A stretch of 64,000 bases of DNA from Paracoccus versutus (GTDB lineage Bacteria > Pseudomonadota > Alphaproteobacteria > Rhodobacterales > Rhodobacteraceae), in contig NZ_JRKO01000023.1 in the NCBI RefSeq assembly GCF_000763885.1, positions 1 to 64,000 of the forward strand, given 5' to 3'. The notes below the pieces were generated by a model. The model did not search any database. It worked only from the letters and a program-made list of their open reading frames with translations, and was not told the origin of the DNA. This document shows positions 26,650 to 34,595 of this stretch, one piece after another. A program made the translations under genes and the position numbers. The first letter of the stretch is position 1; each line of letters starts with the position of its first letter.

Positions 26650-27471
26650 ATGCATGTTGTATCGCTGCTTCGCACCGACATGTTCGCGATCCGCATCGGT
26701 GGCAGGCCCGCAGGGCTGGACGAGCTTTTCCCCGGCTGGACCGAGCTTGACCGTTTCGGCCTGGTGATCGACGAGCCCGTGGGCGGGGTCGGCGCCACCC
26801 ACCTGCTGCAATCCGCGATGATGGCCTATTACGATGCCAAGCCCTCGCGCCGCAGCAGTCGCGCCGTCTATCCCGAGATCTATGCCTTCCATATCGGCAA
26901 GTGCCACGGCGCCCATGCGCCCTATGATTTCTGGCCCGCCCGGCGCGAAGTGATCCTGCGCACCGACGATCACCGCGAGGTGCTGGATGCGATCAACGAC
27001 CGCGGCATCACCCGCCTCGCCGTTCCCGACCGTCCCTTGCGCGAGGTGGTGCATCGCCCGAAAGAGGTCGAGGCGGCGCTCGACCGCATCGCCTCTGCCT
27101 TCGTCTATGACGCTTCGGGGCGGGTGACGGGCGGCGATGTCGAGATCGCGGGGACCGACAGGCGCACCGAGTTCAATCCTGCGCAGGTGCTGCGCCCGGT
27201 TTCCGAGATCGTCGCGATGCGCCGTGCGCCCGGCGCGGTCTCGAGCAGCGGCATCCCGATCAAGGAAGCCGATGACGATTATGCGCATTGGCTGGTCGCC
27301 TGCGACGCCGAGATCGCCCCCGAAGAGCGGGAAAGGGCGCTGCAGACCCGGCAGGCCCTGCGCTCGCCCGAGGGGCTGGCGACCGAGACCTACCGCCGGG
27401 TGGAGGTGTCCGAGGCGCTGAAGCGCCTGGCTTCCGCAGGACAGCCCCGCCACGCCGCTGCGGCGGAATGA
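26650..27471 (+). CDS. Unknown protein whose 3' end lies in a triplicated repeat
   Basis: 273 residues, soluble, with no recognised domain. Distinct stretches are VYPEIYAFHIGKCHGAHAPY followed by DFWPARREVIL, and VLDAINDRGITRLAVPDR. The ribosome binding site is excellent (AGGAGG at 26637-26642). The last 20 codons belong to the first copy of the 166-bp tandem repeat, so this gene was the source of one half of that unit. Its position after the monooxygenase suggests a common pathway, but I cannot assign a function. Confidence 0.7.
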   Translation: MHVVSLLRTDMFAIRIGGRPAGLDELFPGWTELDRFGLVIDEPVGGVGATHLLQSAMMAYYDAKPSRRSSRAVYPEIYAFHIGKCHGAHAPYDFWPARREVILRTDDHREVLDAINDRGITRLAVPDRPLREVVHRPKEVEAALDRIASAFVYDASGRVTGGDVEIAGTDRRTEFNPAQVLRPVSEIVAMRRAPGAVSSSGIPIKEADDDYAHWLVACDAEIAPEERERALQTRQALRSPEGLATETYRRVEVSEALKRLASAGQPRHAAAAE

Positions 27472-27909
27472 GGGCCGCGGGACATTCGCCATGACCCACC
27501 GGCCCAGCGGCATGGTGTGACGCCTCCCCAATCAGCCGCGCAGCATCCGGGCGATCCGTTTCGCCATGGCTTTGGCCGAGGCGCTGAAGCGCCTGGCTTC
27601 CGCAGGACAGCCCCGCCACGCCGCTGCGGCGGAATGAGGGTCGCAGGACATTCGCCATGACCCACCGGCCCAGCGGCATAGCGTGGCGCTTCCCCGGTCA
27701 GCCGTGCAGCATCCGGGCGATCCGTTTCGCCGTGGCCTTGGCCGAGACGCTGAAGCGCCTGGCTTCCGCAGGACAGCCCCGCCACGCCGCTGCGGCGGAA
27801 TGAAGGCCGCGGGACATTCGCCATGACCCACCGGCCCAGCGGCATAGCGTGGCGCTTCCCCAATCATTCCCGCAGCAGCCGAGCGATGTGCCGGGCAGTG
27901 GCCTTGGCC
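27412..27909. repeat. Three tandem copies of a 166-bp unit spanning two convergent gene ends
   Basis: Copies lie at 27412-27577, 27578-27743 and 27744-27909, each exactly 166 bp. The first part of each unit is the 3' end of the unknown gene (ending AAAAE-stop). The last part, read on the minus strand, is the 3' end of the DJ-1-family gene (ASAKAxAxxIARxL). Only copy 1 joins the real upstream gene and only copy 3 the real downstream gene, so the middle of the array carries orphan gene ends. All boundaries sit at CCGAGGCG or CCGAGACG, a short homology present in both genes. Each unit contains a TTCCGC/GCGGAA inverted repeat that could terminate transcription. Confidence 0.92.
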
Positions 27910-28550
27910 GAGGCGGGGTTCTGGCCCGTCACCAGCCGCCCGTCGGCGACGACATGCGGGACGAAGGGCAGCAGTGCCTTGCGGTAGAGCGCGCCCCGCC
28001 GGGCCATCTCGGCCTCGGCCTCGAAGGGCATCGCCTTGGCCACCCCGGCGAGGATCTCCTCGCGCCATGAAAACCCGGTGACGCGGCGGCCCGCCACCAG
28101 AAGCCGGCCGTCCGAAAGCCGGGTGTTCAAGAGCCCGCAATAGCCGTGGCAGACCGCGCCGACGATGCCGCCCCGCTCCCAGATTTCGCGGGTGATGCGC
28201 TGCAATCCGGCGCTGTCGGGGAAATCCCACATCACGCCATGCCCGCCGGTGAAATAGATGGCGTCGTAATCGGCCGGGTCGATCCGGTCGGGCGCGGCGG
28301 TCTCTTCCAGCAGCGCCATCCGGGCCGGATCGTCCCGCCAGGCCCGCGCCGAGGCGTCCAGCAGCGGCCATCTCAGCGCCCGCGGTTCCAGCGGCGCGCG
28401 GCCGCCCTGCGGGCTGGCCAGGTGCTGGGCATGGCCCTCGGCAGCGAAGATGTCCCAGGCATGGGTCAGTTCCGACAGCCATAGCCCGGTGGGGTGGCTC
28501 GGGTCGTCGTAATGGGCGGTATTGGTCACGACATGCAGGATGCGTTTCAT
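27864..28550 (-). CDS. DJ-1/PfpI-family protein (type 1 glutamine amidotransferase-like)
   Basis: 228 residues. The nucleophile elbow GIVGAVCHGYCG carries Cys 134, with Glu 27 in GLWLSELTH as the usual acidic partner and the FTGGHGVMWDF loop at ~100-110. This is the pattern of DJ-1/PfpI proteins of the Hsp31/YDR533c type, which act on glyoxals or in stress protection. The C-terminal 16 codons are inside the third copy of the 166-bp repeat. It lies 11 bases after the Old Yellow Enzyme gene and is probably co-transcribed with it from the MerR-type promoter. Confidence 0.87.
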   Translation of the reverse strand: MKRILHVVTNTAHYDDPSHPTGLWLSELTHAWDIFAAEGHAQHLASPQGGRAPLEPRALRWPLLDASARAWRDDPARMALLEETAAPDRIDPADYDAIYFTGGHGVMWDFPDSAGLQRITREIWERGGIVGAVCHGYCGLLNTRLSDGRLLVAGRRVTGFSWREEILAGVAKAMPFEAEAEMARRGALYRKALLPFVPHVVADGRLVTGQNPASAKATARHIARLLRE

Positions 28551-28561
28551 GGCCGATCCTC

Positions 28562-29827
28562 TCACGCCTGACGGCGGGCCTGCAACCATGCGCGATAGCG
28601 GCGGCTGCGCCAAGCGGTCCTGACCTGGTCGAGGACCGCCACGCCGGGCGCCCAGGCGCGGGGCGTCGGTGCCTTGCCCGCGCCCATGCGGCGCAGTTGC
28701 AGCTTGGCCAGCGCCATGGTGGCGAGGCTCGCCAGCGGGCGGCTTTTCCAGCGCACCCCTGGCACCTCGGCCACCGCCTCGCCCGCGCGCCAGCGGTTCG
28801 GCAGGTCGGGCGCCCAGGCCAGCGCCTGCGCAAGGCCGACCATGGCCACGCCGGGGCGGCCGTCATCGGGGGCCAGCGCGGCCTCGGCCGTGGCGCGGCG
28901 GCGGATGCCGCCCGTGACCAGCACCGGCATATGCGCCACCGCCACCACGTCGCGGGCGAAATCGACGAAATAGGCCTCGCGCGCCACGGTGCTGGCGGCG
29001 GCGGGGCGGCCATGCATGGCCGGGCTTTCGTAGCTGCCGCCCGATAGCTCGACCAGGTCGACGGGCAGGTCGTTCAGCATCCGCACCACGGCGACCGCAT
29101 CCTCGGCCCCGAACCCGCCCTTCTGGAAATCCGAGGAGTTCAGCTTGCCCCCCAGTCCGAAGCCGGGCGAAACCCGCGCGCGCACCGCCCGGACGATCTC
29201 GACCAGCAGCCGGGCGCGGTTCTCCAGGCTGCCGCCCCATTCGTCGGTCCGCAGGTTGGCCAGCGGCGACAGGAACTGGCTCAGCAGATAGCCATGCGCG
29301 GCATGGATCTGCACCCCGTCGAAGCCCGCCTGTTCGGCCAGCGCGGCGGTCTCGGCAAAGCGGCGGATCACCTCGGCGATCTCTGCGCCGGTCATGGCGC
29401 GGGGCTTGGCGAAGAGACGCGAGGCGCCCTCCATTCGCATCGGCACCGCCGAGGGGGCGATGGCCTCGGGCGTGGTGCGGGCAAAGACCTGGCGGCCGGG
29501 ATGGTTGATCTGCATCCAGAGCCGCGCGCCATTCACGCGCCCCGCCGCCGCCCAGTCCTTGAACGGCGCCAGCGGCTGGCTTGCGTCGAGGATAACCCCG
29601 GCAGGCCCCGTCACCGCATCGGGCGCGACCATGACATTGCCGGTGACGATCAGCCCGGCGCCACCCTCGGCCCATTGCCGGTAAAGCCGGCCCAGGCGTT
29701 CCCCCGGCAGGTGGCGCAGGTCGGCCATGTTCTCCTCCATCGCCGCCTTGGCGATGCGGTTGGGGATGGTCTGGCCGCTGGGCAGCTGAAGCGGCTGGAA
29801 CAGCGGGGATTGGGACATATCCGGCAT
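28562..29827 (-). CDS. NADH:flavin oxidoreductase, Old Yellow Enzyme family
   Basis: 421 residues from the ATG at 29827. An upstream ATG at 29857 is at or before the expected transcription start. The TIM-barrel motifs are NRIAKAAMEENMADL, LWMQINHPGRQ, GFDGVQIHAAHGYLLSQFLS followed by PLANLRTDEWGGSLENRARL, and MPVLVTGGIRRR. The enzyme uses FMN and NAD(P)H to reduce electrophilic alkenes or related compounds. With the DJ-1-like gene and the MerR regulator it looks like a response unit to reactive electrophiles. Confidence 0.9.
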   Translation of the reverse strand: MPDMSQSPLFQPLQLPSGQTIPNRIAKAAMEENMADLRHLPGERLGRLYRQWAEGGAGLIVTGNVMVAPDAVTGPAGVILDASQPLAPFKDWAAAGRVNGARLWMQINHPGRQVFARTTPEAIAPSAVPMRMEGASRLFAKPRAMTGAEIAEVIRRFAETAALAEQAGFDGVQIHAAHGYLLSQFLSPLANLRTDEWGGSLENRARLLVEIVRAVRARVSPGFGLGGKLNSSDFQKGGFGAEDAVAVVRMLNDLPVDLVELSGGSYESPAMHGRPAAASTVAREAYFVDFARDVVAVAHMPVLVTGGIRRRATAEAALAPDDGRPGVAMVGLAQALAWAPDLPNRWRAGEAVAEVPGVRWKSRPLASLATMALAKLQLRRMGAGKAPTPRAWAPGVAVLDQVRTAWRSRRYRAWLQARRQA

Positions 29828-29860
29828 GCGGCGCGATCCTTTCTTGTCGTGTCGCATCGG

Positions 29861-29892
29861 GATATAGGGTTTGAACCTAGGTTTAAGGTCAA
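29861..29892 (-). promoter_or_regulatory. MerR-type promoter with long spacer and internal palindrome
   Basis: On the minus strand, TTGACC (29892-29887) and CTATAT (29867-29862) are 19 bases apart. The spacer holds the dyad TTAAACCTAGGTTCAAA. A 19-20 bp spacer with a dyad in it is the hallmark of promoters activated by MerR-family proteins by DNA distortion. It drives the oxidoreductase gene and is placed between it and the divergent MerR gene. Confidence 0.85.
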
Positions 29893-29901
29893 GGGGCCGG
29901 A

Positions 29902-30267
29902 ATGAAGATCGGCGAGATCGCGAAAGCGGCGGGGGTGACCACCTCGCGCATCCGCTTCTACGAAAAGCGCGGCATCATCGCGCCCGCCGAGCGCGGGCCG
30001 AACGGCTATCGGGACTACCCCGAGGAACTGGTCGCGCTTTTGCGTTTCATCGAGCACGCGCAGGGGCTGGGCTTCACCCTGCGCGAGATCGCTAGCGTCG
30101 AGGTCCGTTCCGGCCCGCATCCGATCTCCTGCGCCGAGGCGATCCGCCTGCTGAGCGCAAAGCGCGATGCGGTGGACGCGCTGATCGCCGAGGCGCGGCA
30201 ACGAAAACGCAGGATCGAGGCGCTGATCGGGGAATTGCAGGCGAGCCAGGCGGGGACCGCGGGATAA
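29902..30267 (+). CDS. MerR-family transcriptional regulator
   Basis: 121 residues. The N-terminal winged helix (MKIGEIAKAAGVTTSRIRFY, EKRGIIAPAERGPNGYRDYP) is followed by a long dimer helix (about 78-118). One Cys (SCAEAIRLL) lies at the start of that helix, but there is no metal-binding Cys pair at the C-terminus, so an electrophile or redox signal fits better than a metal. It should bind the dyad at 29868-29886. Confidence 0.92.
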   Translation: MKIGEIAKAAGVTTSRIRFYEKRGIIAPAERGPNGYRDYPEELVALLRFIEHAQGLGFTLREIASVEVRSGPHPISCAEAIRLLSAKRDAVDALIAEARQRKRRIEALIGELQASQAGTAG

Positions 30268-30806
30268 GGGCGGGGAGGGCCCTTGGCCCCGTCGGTGTCG
30301 AGTGTCGGGCCAAGCCGGCTTGCGATTGCCTGCGACGATCTCGATCGTCCTGCTGTTTACGCAGGGCGGCCGGATCGTTGACGAGAATCCGGATCTCGAC
30401 TCGGTGCGTGAGGCGGAGGTCGGTGTCCCAAGGGGGCTGCTGGGAAATGGTGCCTTGGCGGCGATCCGTCGGCTTCGGCACCGGGACAGGTTCAGAGGAA
30501 AGGCTGGCCGCGGTTTCTCGCCTGCGGCGCGGGGCGGCATCTGGGGGCTGTTGGGAAACGCGGTCTCGGCGATGCGATCCGTCGGCTCAGGCGCGGGGAC
30601 GGGTGCAGAGGAACGGCTCGCCGCGGGCGGCAGACCGTGGTGCCGAGCGGCGATCCCGCGGGCGGCTATGCGGGAAGGCTGGCGATCCCGGTCGATTTCG
30701 CCGCCAGGCGCGGCATGGGCATGGCGCCGCCACCCGGAAACGGCTGAGCCGCGCGGCGCGGGACAGACCCCTTTGGCCCGGCCGGGCCGGGCACGGCGCG
30801 CCTGGA
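30268..30806. repeat. Non-coding stretch with an imperfect 111-bp tandem repeat
   Basis: No convincing gene is seen. Blocks starting at 30432 and 30543 repeat each other (GGGGGCTG-x-TGGGAAA, GCGATCCGTCGGCT and CAGAGGAA-GGCT are shared), giving a degenerate duplication with a 111-bp period. The open frames across it lack start signals and family features. Confidence 0.5.
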
Positions 30807-30848
30807 TTGATGCGGATCAAGGACGGCAGGGGCGAATCGGGCTAGGAT
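30807..30848 (+). promoter_or_regulatory. FNR-box promoter of the feo operon
   Basis: TTGATGCGGATCAA (30807-30820) is a perfect FNR consensus (TTGAT-N4-ATCAA). A TAGGAT hexamer at 30843-30848 fits a -10 element. A start near 30855 would put the FNR box at about -41.5, the class II activation position. It predicts induction of feoA, feoB and the genes behind them when oxygen is low. Confidence 0.88.
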
Positions 30849-30905
30849 CAAATGATCCGGGCAAGCCGCCGCCAGCTCGTTTCCTCCTTGCCAACGAGGT
30901 CATCC

Positions 30906-31379
30906 ATGTGCGCGGTATCCCTTGACGAAGCCCCGGACGGCGCGCTTGGGGTGCGCGCCATCGAGGCCCCGCCCGAAGAACAGCTTCGCCTGTCCGATCT
31001 TGGCCTGCATGTCGGCTGCCGCCTGCGCGTGGTGCAGCGCAGCGGGGCAGGGCTGCTGGTGTCCATCAACGAGGATGCGCGGCTGACGCTGGACCTGGAC
31101 ACCGCGCGGCGGGTCAAGGTGCGGCTGCTGGAACCGGCCATGCCGGCGCTGACGCTTTCCGACCTGGTGCCGGGGGACAGGGCGCGGATCCTCGGGCTGG
31201 GCCATGGCGCCGCAGGCTATCGCCAGCGGCTGATGTCCATGGGCCTGACGCCCGGCGTCGAATTCGCCATCACCCGCGTCGCGCCCCTTGGCGATCCGGT
31301 CGAGATCAGCCTGCGCGGCTTTGCCATGAGCCTGCGCAAGGCCGAGGCCGCCCTTCTGTCGGTGGAGAAGCTGCAATGA
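30906..31379 (+). CDS. feoA: FeoA with two tandem FeoA domains
   Basis: 157 residues, twice the usual ~75-80. Domain 1 is about residues 12-72 (QLRLSDLGLHVGCRLRVVQR, then TLDLDTARRVKV). Domain 2 is about 80-157 (LTLSDLVPGDRARILGLGHG, QRLMSMGLTPGVEFAITRVA, GDPVEISLRGFAMSLRKAEA). FeoA is a small SH3-like partner of FeoB in ferrous iron uptake. The ATG at 30906 has GAGG before it; an earlier ATG at 30852 precedes the predicted transcript start. It overlaps feoB (ATGA). Confidence 0.92.
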   Translation: MCAVSLDEAPDGALGVRAIEAPPEEQLRLSDLGLHVGCRLRVVQRSGAGLLVSINEDARLTLDLDTARRVKVRLLEPAMPALTLSDLVPGDRARILGLGHGAAGYRQRLMSMGLTPGVEFAITRVAPLGDPVEISLRGFAMSLRKAEAALLSVEKLQ

Positions 31380-33694
31380 CCATCGTCATCGGCGTCGTCG
31401 GCAACCCCAATTGCGGCAAGAGCACGCTTTTCAACATCCTGACCGGCGCGCGGCAGGAGGTGGGCAACTGGCCCGGCGTGACGGTCGAGAAAAAGACCGG
31501 CCGCTTCCGCCACCAGAACCCGGTCTATGAGCTGGTCGACCTGCCCGGCGTCTATTCGCTGGGCGCGACCGTGCAGGTGTCCGAGGACGAGCGCGTCGCG
31601 CGCGACTTCGTGCTGTCGGGCGCGGCGCAGGTGATCGTCAATATCGTCGATGCTTCGAACCTGGAGCGCAACCTCTACCTGACCACGCAGCTGCTGGAGA
31701 TGCAGGTGCCGATCGTGGTCGCGCTGAACATGGTCGACATCGCGGCGCGGCGGGGGCTGGCCATCGACCGGGCGGGGCTGGAGCGCTCGCTCGGCTGCCC
31801 GGTGATCGAGGTCGTGGCCTCGCGCGGGACCGGCATCGAGGCGCTGAAGCGCGCGATCACCGCCGCCCCCGGCCCAGGCACCGAGCCGCGCTATGCGCCC
31901 GAGATCGAGGCCGCCGTCGCCGCGCTGATGCCCCATGCCGGCAGCCGCTGGCGGGCGCTGAAGCTGATCGAGGGCGACCCGCCGACGCTGGCCGGGACCG
32001 GGGGCGAACTGGAATCGCAGATCGCCGCCGCCCGCGACGGGCTGGAGCGCGCGCTGGGCGAGGACAGCGACATCCTGATCGCCGATGCCCGCTTCGGCTT
32101 CGTGACCGGGATCGTCTCTGCGGTGCTGACCCGGCCGCATGACGTCTCGCGCACCATGTCGGACCGGATCGACCGGGTGGTGCTGAACCGCTGGCTGGGG
32201 ATCCCGATCTTCCTGGCGATGATGTATCTGATGTTCTTCTTCACCATTTCTATCGGCGGCGCCTTCATCGACTTCTTCGACATCGCGGTGGGCGCGGTGG
32301 CGGTCGACGGCTTCGGCCGGGCTCTGTCCTCGATCGGCCTGCCGGAATGGCTGGTGGTGCTGCTGGCCGACGGGGTGGGCGGCGGCATCCAGACGGTGGC
32401 GACCTTCATCCCGATTATCGCCTTTCTCTACCTGTTCCTGTCGGTGCTGGAGGATTCGGGCTACATGGCGCGGGCGGCCTTCGTCATGGACCGGGCGATG
32501 CGCTTCATCGGCCTGCCGGGAAAAAGCTTCGTGCCGCTGATCGTCGGCTTCGGCTGCAACGTGCCCGCGATCATGGCCACGCGCACGCTGGAAAGCCGTC
32601 GCGACCGGCTGCTGACGGTGATGATGGCGCCCTTCATGTCCTGCGGGGCGCGGCTGCCGGTCTATGCGCTGTTCGCCGCCGCCTTCTTTCCCGAAACCGG
32701 GCAGAACCTGGTCTTCCTGCTATACGTCATCGGCATCGCCGCGGCGGTGCTGACCGGGCTTCTGCTGAAGAACACGGTGCTGAAAGGCGATGCCTCGCCC
32801 TTCATCATGGAACTGCCGCCCTATCACCTGCCGACCTTCACCACGGTGATCCTGCGCGCCTGGGACCGGCTCAAGGCCTTCATCGTCAAGGCCGGGCGGG
32901 TGATCGTGCCGGTGGTCGTGGTGCTGAATTTCCTCAATTCGGTCGGCACCGACGGCAGCTTCGGCCACCAGGACGAGACGGATTCGGTCCTTTCCGCCAT
33001 CGGGCGCGGCATCGTGCCGGTGTTCCGCCCCATGGGCATGACCGACGACAACTGGCCCGCCGCCGTGGGCGTCTTTACCGGCATCCTGGCGAAAGAGGCC
33101 GTGATCGGCACGCTGAACGCGCTTTACACCCAGCTTGGTGTGGCGGAAGCCGGCGGCGAGGCGGCCGAGGAAGAGGCGCCCGGCATCGGCGAACAGATCG
33201 CGACCGCCTTTGCCACCATTCCCGCGAACCTGGCCGATGCCTTCGGCTCGGCCGGCGATCCGCTGGGGATCGACGTCTCCTATACGGCCGAGGGCGAGGA
33301 TGCGGTGGCCGAGGAGCTTGAGGTCGCCCCCGCCGCCTTCCGCGCGATGGAGGCGCGTTTCGACGGGCAGGCCGGCGCCTTCGCCTATCTGCTGATGATC
33401 CTGCTCTACATGCCCTGCGTGGCCGCGGTGGGCGCGATCTGGCACGAGGTCGGCTGGCGCTGGACCGCGTTCTCGGCCGGCTGGACCACGGGTCTGGGCT
33501 GGACGGCGGCGACGCTGTTCTACCAGGGCGCGCGCTTCGGCCGCGACCCGGCGCAGGCGACGCTCTGGATCGCCTTTTGCCTGGCGCTGCTGGCCGGGTC
33601 GATGGCCGCGCTTTGGGCGGTGGGCCATTCGGTCGCGCGCAGGCGGCTGCCCGAGCGCCCCCCGCTGCCGGGCCGGATCGGAGGTGCTGCATGA
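31376..33694 (+). CDS. feoB: Ferrous iron transporter FeoB
   Basis: 772 residues. The N-terminal GTPase has G1 GNPNCGKST (~9-17), G2 in NWPGVTVEKKTG, G3 DLPGVY, G4 NMVD and G5 VASRGTG, followed by the helical GDI-like domain (to about 270). The membrane part has two Gate regions (MARAAFVMDRAMRFIGLPGK, VGFGCNVPAIMATRTLES; MAPFMSCGARLPVYALFAAA; GILAKEAVIGTLNALY). It moves Fe2+ across the inner membrane. It is coupled by ATGA to feoA and to feoC. Confidence 0.97.
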   Translation: MTIVIGVVGNPNCGKSTLFNILTGARQEVGNWPGVTVEKKTGRFRHQNPVYELVDLPGVYSLGATVQVSEDERVARDFVLSGAAQVIVNIVDASNLERNLYLTTQLLEMQVPIVVALNMVDIAARRGLAIDRAGLERSLGCPVIEVVASRGTGIEALKRAITAAPGPGTEPRYAPEIEAAVAALMPHAGSRWRALKLIEGDPPTLAGTGGELESQIAAARDGLERALGEDSDILIADARFGFVTGIVSAVLTRPHDVSRTMSDRIDRVVLNRWLGIPIFLAMMYLMFFFTISIGGAFIDFFDIAVGAVAVDGFGRALSSIGLPEWLVVLLADGVGGGIQTVATFIPIIAFLYLFLSVLEDSGYMARAAFVMDRAMRFIGLPGKSFVPLIVGFGCNVPAIMATRTLESRRDRLLTVMMAPFMSCGARLPVYALFAAAFFPETGQNLVFLLYVIGIAAAVLTGLLLKNTVLKGDASPFIMELPPYHLPTFTTVILRAWDRLKAFIVKAGRVIVPVVVVLNFLNSVGTDGSFGHQDETDSVLSAIGRGIVPVFRPMGMTDDNWPAAVGVFTGILAKEAVIGTLNALYTQLGVAEAGGEAAEEEAPGIGEQIATAFATIPANLADAFGSAGDPLGIDVSYTAEGEDAVAEELEVAPAAFRAMEARFDGQAGAFAYLLMILLYMPCVAAVGAIWHEVGWRWTAFSAGWTTGLGWTAATLFYQGARFGRDPAQATLWIAFCLALLAGSMAALWAVGHSVARRRLPERPPLPGRIGGAA

Positions 33695-33948
33695 CCACGC
33701 TGGCCGCCCTTCGCGACTATATGGAGCGCGCGCATCGCGCCAGCCTGACCGACCTGTCCATCGCGCTGGAGACCAGCCGCGACAACGCCCATGCGATGAT
33801 GCAGATCTGGGCCGCCAAGGGTCGCGCCCGGCTGGTGGCCGATGCTTGCGGTTCCTGCGGCAAGGGGCCCGTTTGCTGCACCTGCCCGGTGGCCGAGATG
33901 CTGCCCGAGGTCTGGGAATGGATCCCGCGCGAGGTGCCCCATGGCTGA
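33691..33948 (+). CDS. feoC: FeoC-like small winged-helix protein with cysteine cluster
   Basis: 85 residues. The N-terminal winged helix (LAALRDYMERAHRASLTDLS, IALETSRDNAHAMMQIWAAK) is followed by CGSCGKGPVCCTC, the cysteine cluster that in FeoC proteins binds an Fe-S cluster. It overlaps the feoB stop by 4 bases and the next start by 8. It is thought to protect or regulate FeoB according to oxygen or iron. Confidence 0.88.
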   Translation: MTTLAALRDYMERAHRASLTDLSIALETSRDNAHAMMQIWAAKGRARLVADACGSCGKGPVCCTCPVAEMLPEVWEWIPREVPHG

Positions 33949-34291
33949 TCCCATGCCCGATCTGGCCCCCTTCCTGCACCTGCGCCGCCATGTCACCGTG
34001 GCCCATCACGTTGCCGGCCGCATCCGGCTGAAGCTGGCGCCCGCGGCGCTCAGGGCCATGCCCTCGGCCGATCCGGCGCCGTTCCTCGACCTGCTGCGCC
34101 GCCTGCCGGTGCGGATCGCGCGGCTCAACCCGGCGGCGCTGTCGGTGGTGGTGGAATACGATCCGCAGGTGATCGGCGCGGCGGATTGGCAGGTCATCTT
34201 GAACGGAGGGGCCGCGGAGATCGCCGCGGCCCTGAATCGCCAGCTTGGGGACGGCGCGTCCCCGCACCAGTCGCAAAGGAGCATCCCATGA
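33941..34291 (+). CDS. HMA-like small protein without metal-binding CxxC
   Basis: 116 residues. It looks like a ferredoxin-like HMA fold: strand VTVAHHVAGRIRLKLAPAAL, helix DPAPFLDLLRRLPV, strand NPAALSVVVEYDPQVI. The CxxC metal site is absent. The GRIRLKL segment is nearly repeated at the start of the P1B ATPase in this operon (GRLRLRLPADA). The gene overlaps feoC by 8 bases. Similar HMA-like proteins accompany P1B ATPases in ferrosome-type operons, so a structural or iron-compartment role is inferred. Confidence 0.7.
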   Translation: MADPMPDLAPFLHLRRHVTVAHHVAGRIRLKLAPAALRAMPSADPAPFLDLLRRLPVRIARLNPAALSVVVEYDPQVIGAADWQVILNGGAAEIAAALNRQLGDGASPHQSQRSIP

Positions 34292-34593
34292 GCAACGATT
34301 ATCAATCCGGCCCCGGCCAGCCCCACGGCTGGGGCTATGGCCAGGGGCCGCAGGGCGGACCCTATGGCTATGGTCCGGGACCGGGACCGCGCCGGGTCGA
34401 TCTGCTGGACGTGCTGGAGGGGGTGATGCAGGACGGGCTCAGCCTGTCGAACCTCGGCCGGATCGCACGGGCCAGCGGCTCGAAATTCTGGCTCGGCGCG
34501 GCCATCGGCGCCGGCGTGGTGGTCCTGGCCCGCAAGCCGGAACTGCGCGAGGTCGTCTCGCACGTCTTTCACAAGCCCGGTCAGGAGGGGTGA
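34288..34593 (+). CDS. Gly/Tyr-rich small membrane protein A
   Basis: 101 residues. The first ~35 are a low-complexity Gly/Pro/Tyr/Gln segment (HGWGYGQGPQGGPYGYGPGP). A short helix follows (DLLDVLEGVMQDGLSLSNLG), then one membrane segment (FWLGAAIGAGVVVLARKPEL). AAAGGA lies before the ATG, which overlaps the previous stop. Its membrane region is related to that of the next gene product (G-AxGAG-x3-L-x3-P-x2-R). Function unknown; it may help shape or decorate a membrane. Confidence 0.7.
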   Translation: MSNDYQSGPGQPHGWGYGQGPQGGPYGYGPGPGPRRVDLLDVLEGVMQDGLSLSNLGRIARASGSKFWLGAAIGAGVVVLARKPELREVVSHVFHKPGQEG

Positions 34594-34595
34594 GC

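Noticed and set aside
27390..27863. Repeated minus-strand frames over the 166-bp repeats (peptides with MPLGRWVMAN repeats)
   Set aside because: They arise because the 166-bp unit is triplicated; they lack ribosome binding sites and mostly overlap true gene ends.
27412..27909. CRISPR array
   Set aside because: The units are 166 bp, contiguous without spacers and contain gene ends, so this is a tandem duplication.
30302..30925. A 207-codon + strand frame before feoA
   Set aside because: No start signal, no family, strongly biased composition and an internal degenerate repeat; it also crosses the FNR promoter.
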